A stretch of 64,000 nt of DNA from an uncultured Lachnospiraceae bacterium (GTDB taxonomy: Bacteria > Bacillota > Clostridia > Lachnospirales > Lachnospiraceae). The stretch is from positions 186,001 to 250,000 of the forward strand of contig CAJTTT010000001.1 in the NCBI GenBank assembly GCA_910579285.1. The letters are read 5' to 3'. A program made the translations under genes and the position numbers. The notes under the pieces were generated by a model. It was not told the DNA's origin, searched no databases, and saw only the letters and a program-made list of their open reading frames with translations. Shown here piece after piece: positions 8,001 through 15,257 of this stretch (the stretch's first letter is position 1; each line of letters starts with the position of its first letter).

Positions 8001-10422
8001 ACTCTACGCTGACAGACACATCGCCCTTAACAGCATCGATGGTCAGGGATGCCGTACCGTCTGTTTCAACAGTGCCTTCCCCTTCTGCCGCATCTTCGCC
8101 TGCGCCCATCGTGTAGGAAAGCTTCGTGATCTTCGCACCCTCAACAGGTGTAAACTCCAGAACCAGTTCCTTGCCTTCCTCAGCCGCAGAGGTAACCATG
8201 TATGAACCGTTTCCTTCAGATGAATTTTCGCCAAAGACATACTCAGCTCCGGCTGTACCGTCAATTTCTGCCACTACGGACTTCACGTTGGAAACGGTGT
8301 CCAGTGCCACGCTTACATTGTGCTTAACGATCGGCGCCTCGTCAATGAGGATGGTTGCTGCGCCTTCGCTTGCATCCATCGCCTTGGTGGGAATGGTGTA
8401 GGTGTAAACGCCGCCTTCCGCCGAAACTGCCTCGATCTCCTCTTCATAGCCGGCACATGTCACAGCAGGTGTGGAGGTCGTGGTTACGGTGAATGTAAGG
8501 GCGTCGGTCCCTTCGGGAATCACCCAGGTGTTCTCATCATCGTCAGCGGTCTCGTCACGGATGACGCCTTCTGTGGTGACAGCATAGCCGTCTTCTAACT
8601 GGTCATCAAAGAAAACGAGCTTTTCCTCGTCGTTTTTCGCCAGGGAAGCATCGATGACTACTTCAACGGAGGTGACAGAGTAACCTCTGTCTGCCGCGTC
8701 CTGTGCTGCGCCGTCATATCCGGCATCCTGTCCGTCTGCCATAGAAACGGTAACTGCCTCTGCCGCACCAGTTGCGTCAAACGTTACCTTAACTTTCTTC
8801 TCTTCCTTGCCGGTTGCCGCAGGCAGAGTGTCGCCTTCCGTTACCGCCGGATAAGACTTATTCCTGATAATCGTGATATAAGGATCGTTTTCGCTAAGTC
8901 CTGCGTTGTCTTGTGCATCTTCCTCGGTAGCTTTCGCAAGCTCGTAACCGGTATCGGGGGATACCGTAACTTTTGCGGTGTCGCCAATCACGCTGGCGGT
9001 GTTGTCCTTTATGGTAACAGGACTTGTGCCATCCGTAAGTGCAAGAGACACATGATCCAGGTCTTTGCCTGCCGCCGCCTTGAAGCTGAAAGCGTGTACG
9101 TTTTTGTCATTGCTGTACTCTGTCGCAACCGTGATGGTGATCTCGGTATCAGCGCTGAAACTCTCCAAAGGCTTCAAGGCAATGGTGTCCTCCTCAGCCC
9201 CGGTTGTCTTGTCTACAGTACCGCGCTCAACAGGAAGCGTGGTCTCAGTCTCACCAGAAACAGCCTTTGCTGTAACGCCTGTTATTTTATAATCTGTTGC
9301 GGGTGCAACTTTGAACGCCAGCTTTTTCTCGCCCAGCTTATCTGTGCCTTCCACAATGGGAGAGCCGAAATTTGAGTTGGCTTTCACATAGGGAATCACA
9401 TTCTCCCCGGTCGTATCGGGTGCGTCAACACTAAAGGAATCGCCTGCCGTAATTTCTGCGGTCAGCTCAGCCTTTTTCACTGCCTTTACTTTTACCGTAA
9501 AGCCTTCATCGCCGACTGCCACATAGTCGGAGGGCTTCAGGGAGAAGGTGTAGCAGGGAGTCTTCGCGGCACTTGCCTCCTCACCTTTCTTATGCAGTTC
9601 GGTTTTCGCAGTCTGGACTTCGCTGTCCTCTACGGTGATCTCTACGAACTTGTTTGCAGTGCCCGGAATGACAACGGCATACTCTACTGCCGTATCAAAG
9701 GCCGCACTTTCAACGGGAGCCGAAACTTGTGTGTCCAGGACTTTGGTTTTGTCCTCCGCACTTTTTTCTGTTACCGTGTAGATTTCATAGCTGCCAACCA
9801 GGGCATCGTCCGCGTCCTCAAAGGTAATCGTGTAGGTCTGCGCAGCGGTGGTGATGGTGATCTCCGCGCTCAAAGCCTTGATGGTCTCGTTTCCTTCCAC
9901 GGTCTCCTTCTTGGAGAATTTCGCGTTATCCACCTTATAAATGCCGCTTGCAGCATCGGCAGTCAGAGTCTCTGTCTTGCCGTCGATCGTGATTTCAACC
10001 TTTGTCACGCTGCGTCCCGCTGCGGGCGAAACCGTGAAGCGCAGATCCTTGCCGTTTACGAGCTTGTCGCCGTTTACACAGCCCTGCTTCCACTCAACGG
10101 CAGCGGTATCTGCACCTTTATCTTTATCTGCGGCATCCACAGACTTGTATGTGATCACGGATTCACTGTTTCCGGCCGAGTTGATCACACTGTCTGCAAG
10201 GTTCTTATCGGAAGATTCCTCCTCGGACTCCACAGGAGTCTCGGAAGAGACTTCTTCCTCGGTGGAAGGGTCAGTGGGATCTGCCACATCGTCTGCGGGC
10301 TGCTCCTGTGCAGGGGGCAGATCTTCCTCTGGATTCGTTTCCGAATCATCTCCTTCCTCTGGCGTCTCGCCTTCTGTGGTGCCAGAATCTTCCGTATTCC
10401 CAGAATTTTCTGTCTCCCCCAC
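2059..10422 (-). CDS. Very large repetitive surface-type protein with uncertain 5' end
   Basis: An open frame of 2787 codons. The first roughly 75 residues are an acidic Glu/Asp/Ser/Thr/Pro linker (GETENSGNTEDSGTTEGE and similar). Most of the rest is beta-rich, Thr/Val/Ala/Lys-rich sequence like bacterial Ig-like modules (for example VTKVEITIDGKTETLTADA). The last roughly 600 residues hold related units of about 110-140 residues, each with an Ala-rich helical part and a TYTLVVK-type strand. No cell-wall sorting motif or other C-terminal anchor is seen; the protein ends ADTPDADA. The first usable codon is a GTG at 10422 without a ribosome binding site, and the frame has a stop about 10 codons further up. 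No signal peptide is found in any frame just upstream. The gene may have lost its 5' end or be a silent cassette. Function unknown. Confidence 0.7.
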   Translation of the reverse strand: MGETENSGNTEDSGTTEGETPEEGDDSETNPEEDLPPAQEQPADDVADPTDPSTEEEVSSETPVESEEESSDKNLADSVINSAGNSESVITYKSVDAADKDKGADTAAVEWKQGCVNGDKLVNGKDLRFTVSPAAGRSVTKVEITIDGKTETLTADAASGIYKVDNAKFSKKETVEGNETIKALSAEITITTAAQTYTITFEDADDALVGSYEIYTVTEKSAEDKTKVLDTQVSAPVESAAFDTAVEYAVVIPGTANKFVEITVEDSEVQTAKTELHKKGEEASAAKTPCYTFSLKPSDYVAVGDEGFTVKVKAVKKAELTAEITAGDSFSVDAPDTTGENVIPYVKANSNFGSPIVEGTDKLGEKKLAFKVAPATDYKITGVTAKAVSGETETTLPVERGTVDKTTGAEEDTIALKPLESFSADTEITITVATEYSNDKNVHAFSFKAAAGKDLDHVSLALTDGTSPVTIKDNTASVIGDTAKVTVSPDTGYELAKATEEDAQDNAGLSENDPYITIIRNKSYPAVTEGDTLPAATGKEEKKVKVTFDATGAAEAVTVSMADGQDAGYDGAAQDAADRGYSVTSVEVVIDASLAKNDEEKLVFFDDQLEDGYAVTTEGVIRDETADDDENTWVIPEGTDALTFTVTTTSTPAVTCAGYEEEIEAVSAEGGVYTYTIPTKAMDASEGAATILIDEAPIVKHNVSVALDTVSNVKSVVAEIDGTAGAEYVFGENSSEGNGSYMVTSAAEEGKELVLEFTPVEGAKITKLSYTMGAGEDAAEGEGTVETDGTASLTIDAVKGDVSVSVESASDYTVVLTGDGISGKDGAYKADYTAKNITVTLVKTGTAYQQRFFDIVVKDGSDVASTDAVLAADGTSATIAEIAKNEYGKTLTIEVYTEKDKKYTATLETTAYSEAVTVTRVDTGKAVKETDTVGIMADSKMEFTVTPAAGAALDDLAVEILSTKEGAVDADNTAAAALLETNFSGGKLTLQAKPAAEAKGQVLVSIYNKNEEADKDGKKPHKTLTGGKFILDLGEPVVKTNEIKKVTAAVASATNREVRLNLNVEFTNKKNPPAKPVVGALYYKVEIEAPTGAPKEVTPIAKTTKYVKITDFSNPAVMLPINLVASNSEDKEGIEADIAAVISSSAKVSLVQSLSAKDLETEAVDEKTDFVAGSEEKTATAALATKMPVYETKLAVKAVNGAAVFTGQKDAKVATPTFTKETSYDSVRVQLVNSKTGVALSGESTGVGDKVSDNYSSHGSVSAWVAEDNSIHVGAASNCYVNDNKYAADYYKNLGVKVIAVGPDDSYRASAVVKLKVQQGIYGIAFDESKATLPETLFKESDKKTASVKMTVQLNNGSKERKPAKTTVTWSVAPFKGDSASAYAKAAVEGKKPLVSVKNGTLTVSKDYRIQENSNDNKFTVTVKAADFARTEEEDKSISRIFEIVSVKNTIAKVVVLDGDNKILSSPLSAEAFDEPVYVAAISSAAKEPKKGQTYQDSDFLPVSFKSSAKAAVDVVKDESTNKGVLLFHKPGTKIKITASTVDGGKVQKMDALFDVTGYNELGLWLRDTEEKVNNPSATALTYSGGSNQKYSLYLSHKNGKTWEHDTDYKSVKVAVKGGKFIAYKDWAKSSETNYLGYVVVASDLKTGKAEITLTDTAAKDPATKKNKTYTYTITNTNNKIADKAPGIKMIDPKKPAAGAQTLTWQITAKDKNNYAGSYVMLAPDYSVTASNWASGIVDGSGTIRKIDENGQFTLDNAYLSAGGSYKLIATVGELKGGAFTTTAKDTKLSFSVPKAKKFDTNLKVTASYTLDPQSAALAKIVVKTDSSYTVSDAMNVIKKAKDQEKNVHTNNFTSYFEVKGNRDEYGLKNLSNSGETYAYIGLKDTLSAAQIAEIIDKTKKDDCTGYITVDNGYYRKDIQIKISFKTLKYTATGASVFEGKTAVSPVVQIMNGKTPVKAAFAKLDPESAKDFAASAAATAEGTVAITSQATTAAGKYDVKLLVVPEDSRYIKKDGQDKWVFINKEDGASSKPLTEDELYAFAVPVTAKIDVKPLDTKKVVNIKSLNVTLNTNSYTAENGNGYVLGDAGKMGNYVVDIPYTLVAGNTEIDAAADAVTVNLVDRDGKDLNVVGSDKTNTVVKASKQTVTVKGAAKNVIRLEVSKKALTDLSKMDSKDKPVTKYGGKLAVPVVIKYTNGVKSETVKFNITMPKKAPKSFDDVEKDIKAAGLDKAQSGNATSADSLLSELIAKVVGKAEAVVAADTDILVAKTLVKKDWGEEKDPAPETDDDAADVINSGKAVITLTLTNNAEADSTKKTKTVPVTCTFGIKHSAGDLDTVAGMITNGVSGIQVNNDTTADSLRESIEQIKDGSVTVGDYISKDGKGNLSLKVTDFRLEPATAKGDGTVTATIVIRDMLLSSYNNKNEKEVSFNATIDHLKNISEIKDAVETATNSAALAAIVAECSGQDTLIKQAVLAAAKKAAEGNPDIEVGFAQKDGKEDYTYVAISEEEEPTEPGGGSSKAAKDGSVTYTLVVKNKMTGRTMKCAEATAALLAANKDKYVTLDKAAELVEAAVVDKENSNTALLALVGTSNDSDTIKNAVKNAADGELAKVLGYECEWKALDEETVDFTYTPADSTNDGKLKFTLVVKSENEFADAKTEVALAETKVQDKDDKFQSAAELKAAVEAMPATLEVEESVATAEQSTNAVAAIQDEVTKLVKAGASLSPTVSLTEGEEDETKNSAWTKAADTAGTATLTNVKVTIDAKTVVLIPQFSFTVKAADTPDADA

Positions 10423-10560
10423 ATCAAGACGAAAATATTTCTTAAGATTTTCTTAATTTCATTTTCTTCCGTGTTTGTACGGGTTTCTGGACTTTTTTGG
10501 AAAAACAGGAAACGAAATAACGATTTAGATAAGACATAATTTGCCACAAAACCCCCGATT

Positions 10561-10583
10561 TGTCGCTAATCTGTTCTTAATGC
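10561..10583. repeat. Direct repeat, copy 1
   Basis: TGTCGCTAATCTGTT followed by three variable bases and AATGC. The same arrangement recurs at 10650-10672, with 20 of 23 positions identical. It lies just upstream of the damaged 5' end of the large minus-strand gene. Confidence 0.7.
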
Positions 10584-10618
10584 TATTTTTATGAAATGCC
10601 AGAATCCGCATATATATT

Positions 10619-10643
10619 GGGGCGGCAACGGTTTCGACCCGGG
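10619..10643 (+). other. ssrA (tmRNA) 5'-end-like motif, possible remnant
   Basis: The stretch opens with GGGGCGGCAACGG and continues TTTCGACCCGGG. This resembles the conserved 5' end of tmRNA, which is G-rich and carries GGTTTCGAC. No peptide tag ending in Ala-Ala and no matching 3' half with a CCA end is found within 400 bases, so it is not a working tmRNA. It could be a remnant or a chance match. Confidence 0.25.
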
Positions 10644-10649
10644 AATATC

Positions 10650-10672
10650 TGTCGCTAATCTGTTGCCAATGC
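10650..10672. repeat. Direct repeat, copy 2
   Basis: Second copy of the 23-base repeat, 89 bases from the first. The ssrA-like motif lies between the two copies. Confidence 0.7.
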
Positions 10673-10817
10673 GCAATAACGTGATAAATAACAGTTGTTT
10701 TACGAACATAAAAGAACAGATGGTATTTAACGGAAAAGAAGGGGACTAAAAACGGAATTACAGGAGGTGGGAGAGCGGCGGGATCCGATGGGGCATGGGG
10801 ATTTCACAAAGCCCTGC

Positions 10818-10846
10818 TTGACGGCGTCTGTGCTTTCTTTTATAAT
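10818..10846 (+). promoter_or_regulatory. Sigma-A promoter of the DUF1858 gene
   Basis: TTGACG (10818-10823) and TATAAT (10841-10846) are separated by 17 bases, about 70 bases before the DUF1858 start. Confidence 0.65.
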
Positions 10847-10918
10847 CATATCTGGCACAGAAAACAGATGTATATTTTATCGGAAGCTATCACAGAATGA
10901 AGAATGGAGGTATATAAA

Positions 10919-11110
10919 ATGGCAGATATCACAAAGAACACAACAATAGGAGAGGCGCTCAGAATCAACCCGGACATTGCGCCTGTGCTTATGGAGATCG
11001 GGATGCACTGCCTTGGCTGTCCTTCCGCGCAGGGGGAGACTCTGGAGGAGGCGGCGATGGTGCACGGCATCAACGCGGATGACTTGATGGCGAAGATCGC
11101 GGAGGTTTAA
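10919..11110 (+). CDS. DUF1858 domain protein (hybrid-cluster-associated disulfide type)
   Basis: A 63-residue protein beginning MADITKNTTIGEALRINPDI. It has the DUF1858 pattern: an N-terminal helix with a Pro-Asp turn, then MHCLGCPSA, a CxxC pair, then an amphipathic helix ending in a short DDLMAKI segment. Related proteins are annotated as hybrid-cluster-protein-associated redox disulfide domains, and the CxxC suggests a redox or metal role. The start at 10919 is chosen because GGAGG (10906-10910) lies 8 bases upstream; an earlier in-frame ATG at 10904 has no such site. It stands alone, with its own promoter and a terminator after it. No hybrid cluster protein gene is nearby. Confidence 0.88.
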   Translation: MADITKNTTIGEALRINPDIAPVLMEIGMHCLGCPSAQGETLEEAAMVHGINADDLMAKIAEV

Positions 11111-11152
11111 ACCGGGCGTTCAGAGAGCGGTGCGGCAGACCTGACGCAAAAT

Positions 11153-11199
11153 AAATCCCACGCTGGTTCCGAAAAATCGGATTACAGGGTGGGATTTTT
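11153..11199. terminator. Bidirectional terminator between the DUF1858 gene and mecA
   Basis: AAATCCCACGCTG pairs with CAGGGTGGGATTT (one mismatch), with an inner TCCGA/TCGGA stem. It is followed by five T on the plus strand and by TTTATTTT on the minus strand, so it suits both convergent genes. Confidence 0.85.
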
Positions 11200-11203
11200 G
11201 ATG

Positions 11204-11968
11204 TTATAGTTTCGCCAGTGTCTCCAGCGCACTCTCCTTGATCAGCGGCTCGTAATGCTCTTCCAGATACGCTTTCGCGGAGTTTGCCGTTTTTTCGGGT
11301 TTGCCGTACTCGGAGATCAGGCTGCAGATCCGATTGAAATCTGCGGTGTCCATTGCCTCGGGGACGATCAGAAGAAGATAATTGCCACCGGCCTCATCCT
11401 TGTATAACGTATTGGAGCTGCGGCAGGAACCGATCACGCGGGCCAGTCTCGTCACTTCGCGCAAAGAGCGGAAGGAGAAGAGGCGGCATGCCGCTTTTTC
11501 ACGGCTGGGCGGGGCAGGCTGTGCCTTTTCTCTGGGCGCGCTTTTGGGAGCCGGTGCGGTTTCCTCCGTGCCGTTCATCCGGCGCAGGAGATTGAGCACC
11601 TCATCCGCGCTGTCGGCAAAGGCCTCCATCAGCGCTTCGTTATCCTCAGATTCTTCCATCTCATAATCGTCATCGTGGACAGAAGGCGCAAACTTGGCAA
11701 AGCGGGTATCCAGTTCTTCGGGATCTTCCACTTTGGTGACGATCAGCACAATGCATTCGGCATTTAAGGGGATCGCTTCGATCATAAGCGGGATATCCTC
11801 CGCCTCAAAGCCGCATTCGTAAGCTGCCTGCTGCATCAGGTCGCGGAAAAGGCTTTTGGCTTTCTCCGTGCCGTAGGCCAGCTCGCTGATCTTCAATTCT
11901 CTGTTTAGCAGATCTTCTCTTGTGAGGGTGCAGCGGATCTGCTGCTCGTTCACTTTTTCTATTTTCAT
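11204..11968 (-). CDS. mecA: Adaptor protein MecA
   Basis: A 254-residue protein of the MecA family, the adaptor that delivers substrates to ClpC for ClpCP proteolysis and in Bacillus controls ComK. The N-terminal substrate-binding part (MKIEKVNEQQIRCTLTREDL, residues 1-80, including a GTEKAKSLFRDLMQQA segment) is typical. An acidic linker (about 95-125) follows. The C-terminal ClpC-binding part (about 155-254) has the family's FSFRSLREVTRLARVI and NLYKDE-like region, here NTLYKDEAGGNYLLLI. Length is as expected. A GGAAG ribosome binding site precedes the ATG. The gene is alone between a shared terminator and a long intergenic region. Confidence 0.93.
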   Translation of the reverse strand: MKIEKVNEQQIRCTLTREDLLNRELKISELAYGTEKAKSLFRDLMQQAAYECGFEAEDIPLMIEAIPLNAECIVLIVTKVEDPEELDTRFAKFAPSVHDDDYEMEESEDNEALMEAFADSADEVLNLLRRMNGTEETAPAPKSAPREKAQPAPPSREKAACRLFSFRSLREVTRLARVIGSCRSSNTLYKDEAGGNYLLLIVPEAMDTADFNRICSLISEYGKPEKTANSAKAYLEEHYEPLIKESALETLAKL

Positions 11969-12122
11969 GTTGTTGTTCGCTTCCTTTATTTTAGAATAAT
12001 AGCGTCTATGCCGGGAAAGTTCTTCCCATGTCTTAAGTTAAGTGTATCTTAAGCCCAGAGGTCGGTTTTAGTCAATAGTGCGCGGAAAGTGTTTAAAAAA
12101 TTTTAATAATTTTAGAAAATGC

Positions 12123-12152
12123 TTGCAATTCCTGTCAGATTATGGCTATAAT
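12123..12152 (+). promoter_or_regulatory. Strong promoter with a palindrome over the -10 box
   Basis: TTGCAA (12123-12128) and TATAAT (12147-12152) are separated by 18 bases. AGATTAT-GGCT-ATAATCT (12137-12154) is a perfect 7-bp inverted repeat covering the -10 box and looks like an operator. Transcription would start near 12160, where the candidate structured RNA begins. Confidence 0.6.
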
Positions 12153-12159
12153 CTAACTA

Positions 12160-12283
12160 CAAGGTGTCTCTGATAATCCGCAAAGGAAGGAGGCATGCGA
12201 AATTTATTGAATAACATCTGTGTCTTCGCTGGCATCAGTCAGTGAGGATAGTCTTATGGGCGATGTGCCTGGTCAGAGACCAT
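12160..12283 (+). ncRNA. Candidate structured RNA or leader, unidentified
   Basis: Directly after the promoter, GTCTCTGA (near 12165) pairs with TCAGAGAC (near 12273), closing a domain of about 110 bases. Inside, AGGCA/TGCCT and GCGAA/TTCGC stems can form. I could not match it to 6S, SRP, T-box or a known riboswitch. No clear terminator follows. The rest of the interval, up to the GH18 gene at 12752, shows no gene I can support. A weak promoter for that gene (TATAAT near 12661) is possible. Confidence 0.35.
12195..12245 (+). CDS. Possible 16-residue leader peptide inside the structured RNA
   Basis: An ATG is preceded by the purine-rich AAAGGAAGGAGGC and encodes MRNLLNNICVFAGISQ before TGA. 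The best ribosome binding match is very close to the ATG (GGAGG with 1 base), though GGAAGG sits at a better distance. It overlaps the stems of the candidate RNA, so translation could affect folding. This is suggestive only; no conservation can be judged here. Confidence 0.25.
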   Translation: MRNLLNNICVFAGISQ

Positions 12284-12751
12284 ATCTTATTCCCATCTTA
12301 AGCGCCGGGTTAATTTCTTTCGGTACACAAAATATAATTCACAAGGAATGAGTAGGTTATACAGTTATTTTTCAAATTCATCTGCATGTCAGAGTCATCT
12401 TCAGAACTATTTCCATCCTCCTATATCATATGCCGTTAGTATATCACGGTTGAGTTATTTTATTGTTTTTTTGTTAATCCTTTTGGGGAATGCGGCATGG
12501 GAGGAGCGCAGACGTACTTTTATAAGGCATCGCGGTGATGTTTCTTTCGTTTTGCCATAGGGCGGCAGGAACATAAAAGATGGCAGGGGTGGTTCCCGCT
12601 GCGCGCTGCAGTCGTCCGTGATCCGCCGAAAAAAACTAATGACTGAAAGGGAATAGTTTGTTATAATCGTAATGAACACGGCGGGCAGGAAAGGGAAGAC
12701 TTCCCTGCCTGGCCGGCGTTTACTACAGACGGTCTAAAAGGAGCTGGACGA

Positions 12752-14461
12752 ATGAAAAAAGTGATTCCGATGATAGTCGCGGTTGTCCTTATTATATTGA
12801 TCGGGGCGGTGGGATTTGGAGCAAAGCTGCTGGAAAAATATTCCTACTCGAAAGAGAGGGCGGATCTGACGGCATATTTTGGCGTTGCGGGGGAGAACGA
12901 TGTGCCCATTATTCTGCAGGACGAACAGATAGAAGAGCACGCGAAGATATTTGATAATTTATGCTATTTTGACATCGCTACTGTGCATAAATACTTCAAT
13001 GACAGATTTTACGAGGACAAGTCCGAGAACAGCCTTTTGTTCACCACGCCGGATATGGTCTATGTGAACGTGATCGGCACGGGAACGATTACCGGCTATG
13101 ACGCGGATTTTGTCGAGAGTGATGAGAGCTGCGACTATACCGTTTCCCGCTATGAGGGGGAGACGCTTTACATCGCGGCGGACTATGTGAAGAAGTACGC
13201 GAACTTTTCTTATGAACTGTTCACGGAGCCGAACCATATGCAGGTGTATACTGTGTGGGACAAGCGTATAACCGCGGCTGTCACGAAAGACACGCAGGTG
13301 CGCTATCAGGGCGGCATCAAGAGCGACATCCTGAAGGATGTGTCGGCAGGGGATCAGGTGATCGTGCTGGAGGAAATGGAGACATGGACGAAGGTAAAGA
13401 CACAGGACGCCTATATCGGTTATGTGGAGAACAAAAGACTGGGGGAAAAGACGGAGGAAGAGCCTGTTCCCGTGACAGACTATGTGGAGCCTGTGTATGA
13501 GGCGAATACACGCGATCACAAGATCAATCTGGGCTGGCATGTCATTGGGGGCGTGGGCGGAAACGACACACTGGATGCGGCCGTGGCGCAGACGAAGGGG
13601 CTTAACGTGATTTCCCCGACCTGGTTTACCCTGGTAGGAAATGAGGGGGAGTTCAGCAGCTTTGCCTCGGCTGACTATGTGGAGAAGGCGCACGGGATGG
13701 GACTGGAAGTCTGGGCGCTTGTGGGCAATGTGGAGAGCGTGGATGTGGATCTGTACACGGTTCTCGGAAAAACGTCCAACAGACGGCGGCTGATTTTACA
13801 GCTTCTGGCGGCTGTCCGGGAATATAACCTGGACGGGTTAAACATTGACTTCGAGAATGTGAGTCTGGATGCGGGGGAACCCTTTATCCAGTTTATCAGA
13901 GAGCTGTCTATTCCCTGCAGAAAGAACGGCATTGTGCTTTCCGTGGACAACTATGTGCCTATGAACCATACGGATCACTACGACCGGGCGGAGCAGGGCG
14001 CGGTGGCTGATTATGTGGTTATCATGGGGTACGATGAACATTACAGCGGCAGTGACGAAGCCGGGAGCGTGGCTTCCATCAATTTTGTGGAAAACGGCAT
14101 CAAAAATACGGTGGCGGATGTACCGAAGGAAAAAGTGATTAACGCGCTTCCTTTCTACACCAGAATCTGGGAGACCGGGGCGGGCGGCATCGACAGCCAG
14201 GCGGTTGGCATGGAAATGGCGCAGGCTTATGTTTCCGATCATGGGATTGCTACCCGCTGGGACGAGCAGACCTGTCAGAATTACGGGGAACTTCAGGACG
14301 GCGACAGGCTGTGCCAGGTGTGGCTGGAGGATGCGGAATCCATTCAGGTGAAGCTGAACATTATGGAAAAATACGACATTGGAGGCGTGGCCGCGTGGAG
14401 GCTCGGCTTCGAGACGGCGGATGTCTGGGACGTGATTGAGGAATATATGAACCAGTCGTAA
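12752..14461 (+). CDS. Membrane-anchored GH18 family protein with SH3-like domain
   Basis: A 569-residue protein: an N-terminal membrane anchor (about 4-26), a region of about 30-165 resembling the copper-amine-oxidase N-terminal-like repeats common in Clostridia, an SH3-like domain (about 172-232), and a glycosyl hydrolase family 18 domain (about 258-569). The GH18 motif DGLNIDFEN has the catalytic Glu near 368, with Asp366 two before it, so it should be active. Similar spore enzymes (SleL, YaaH) cut glucosamine-containing glycan. Here the target is inferred to be peptidoglycan, but the substrate is not proven. It sits ahead of a CwlD-like amidase, which supports a cell-wall role. Confidence 0.85.
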   Translation: MKKVIPMIVAVVLIILIGAVGFGAKLLEKYSYSKERADLTAYFGVAGENDVPIILQDEQIEEHAKIFDNLCYFDIATVHKYFNDRFYEDKSENSLLFTTPDMVYVNVIGTGTITGYDADFVESDESCDYTVSRYEGETLYIAADYVKKYANFSYELFTEPNHMQVYTVWDKRITAAVTKDTQVRYQGGIKSDILKDVSAGDQVIVLEEMETWTKVKTQDAYIGYVENKRLGEKTEEEPVPVTDYVEPVYEANTRDHKINLGWHVIGGVGGNDTLDAAVAQTKGLNVISPTWFTLVGNEGEFSSFASADYVEKAHGMGLEVWALVGNVESVDVDLYTVLGKTSNRRRLILQLLAAVREYNLDGLNIDFENVSLDAGEPFIQFIRELSIPCRKNGIVLSVDNYVPMNHTDHYDRAEQGAVADYVVIMGYDEHYSGSDEAGSVASINFVENGIKNTVADVPKEKVINALPFYTRIWETGAGGIDSQAVGMEMAQAYVSDHGIATRWDEQTCQNYGELQDGDRLCQVWLEDAESIQVKLNIMEKYDIGGVAAWRLGFETADVWDVIEEYMNQS

Positions 14462-14523
14462 TGTTCCGCGCTCTTTCTTCATATATATGCACAAAAGGTT
14501 ATCGGGTTTTGACCGGGTGAAAC

Positions 14524-15255
14524 ATGGAGAAAGAAAAATCGGGGAAATATGACAGAGCTGTCACAATGGGGCTGCTGCTTCTGCTGCTTGCGGCCTTTGG
14601 ATTTGCATTGCGGGGCGGGGCGCGCATTGTGTCCTCAAACCGGGTGGTGACAGAGCAGGAGGGGAAGGAAAAACCGTGCGTGGTCATTGACGCCGGGCAC
14701 GGCGGAGCGGATCCGGGAAAGGTGGGCGTGGACGGCAGTCTGGAAAAGGATATCAATCTGCAGATTGCAGAAAAGCTGGCCCTGTTTCTCACAGCGGCAG
14801 ACGTGGATGTGACGCTTACAAGGGAGACCGATGCCGGACTTTACGATGAGAATGTCTCCAATAAAAAAGTGCAGGATATGAAAAACCGCGTGGCATTGAT
14901 TGAAGAGAAGAAGCCCGCGCTGACGGTCAGCATTCACCAGAACAGTTATCACGAGGAATATGTGCATGGCGCACAGGTCTTTTATTACGAGGGAAGCCAG
15001 GAGAGCAGGGAGATTGCGGAGCGCATGCAGCAGGTGCTGGCCGAGCAGATTGACCCGGACAATGCCAGGCAGGCGAAGGCGAATGACAGTTACTATCTGT
15101 TGAAAAAGACGTCGTCGCCCATTGTGATTGTCGAATGCGGGTTCCTTTCCAACTACGAGGAGGCGCAGAAGCTGTCTTCGGAAGTCTATCAGGAGAAGAC
15201 GGCGTGGGCGATTCACCTCGCCATTCTGCAATACCTGAATGAGGACACGAGATAA
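14524..15255 (+). CDS. cwlD: N-acetylmuramoyl-L-alanine amidase, CwlD-like
   Basis: A 243-residue Amidase_3 protein that cleaves the bond between MurNAc and L-alanine. It has an N-terminal membrane segment (about 15-35), then the zinc amidase core: DAGHGGADPG (first His), LEKDINLQ (Glu), SIHQNS (second His) and VECGFLSN (catalytic Glu). Length and single-domain build match CwlD, which makes muramic delta-lactam in spore cortex, but other short amidases look alike. It follows the GH18 gene by 62 bases and is two bases from tsaC, so the genes are probably co-transcribed. The family is sure; the CwlD name is less so. Confidence 0.82.
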   Translation: MEKEKSGKYDRAVTMGLLLLLLAAFGFALRGGARIVSSNRVVTEQEGKEKPCVVIDAGHGGADPGKVGVDGSLEKDINLQIAEKLALFLTAADVDVTLTRETDAGLYDENVSNKKVQDMKNRVALIEEKKPALTVSIHQNSYHEEYVHGAQVFYYEGSQESREIAERMQQVLAEQIDPDNARQAKANDSYYLLKKTSSPIVIVECGFLSNYEEAQKLSSEVYQEKTAWAIHLAILQYLNEDTR

Positions 15256-15257
15256 AT

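Noticed and set aside
2021..10547. Several long plus-strand open frames, and alternate minus-strand frames, opposite or beside the large repeat gene
   Set aside because: They lie inside the 2787-codon frame, which has consistent coding character, and have no ribosome binding sites or recognisable products. They are by-products of the biased codon use.
10619..11000. Full tmRNA gene
   Set aside because: Only a 5'-like motif is present. The putative tag frame does not end in Ala-Ala, and no CCA-ending 3' half is found.
12348..12560. 70-codon plus-strand ORF with a hydrophobic stretch (LSYFIVFLLILLGN)
   Set aside because: AAGGA abuts the ATG with no spacing, composition is unlike neighbours, and it sits in the gap after the candidate RNA. 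No homology recognised.
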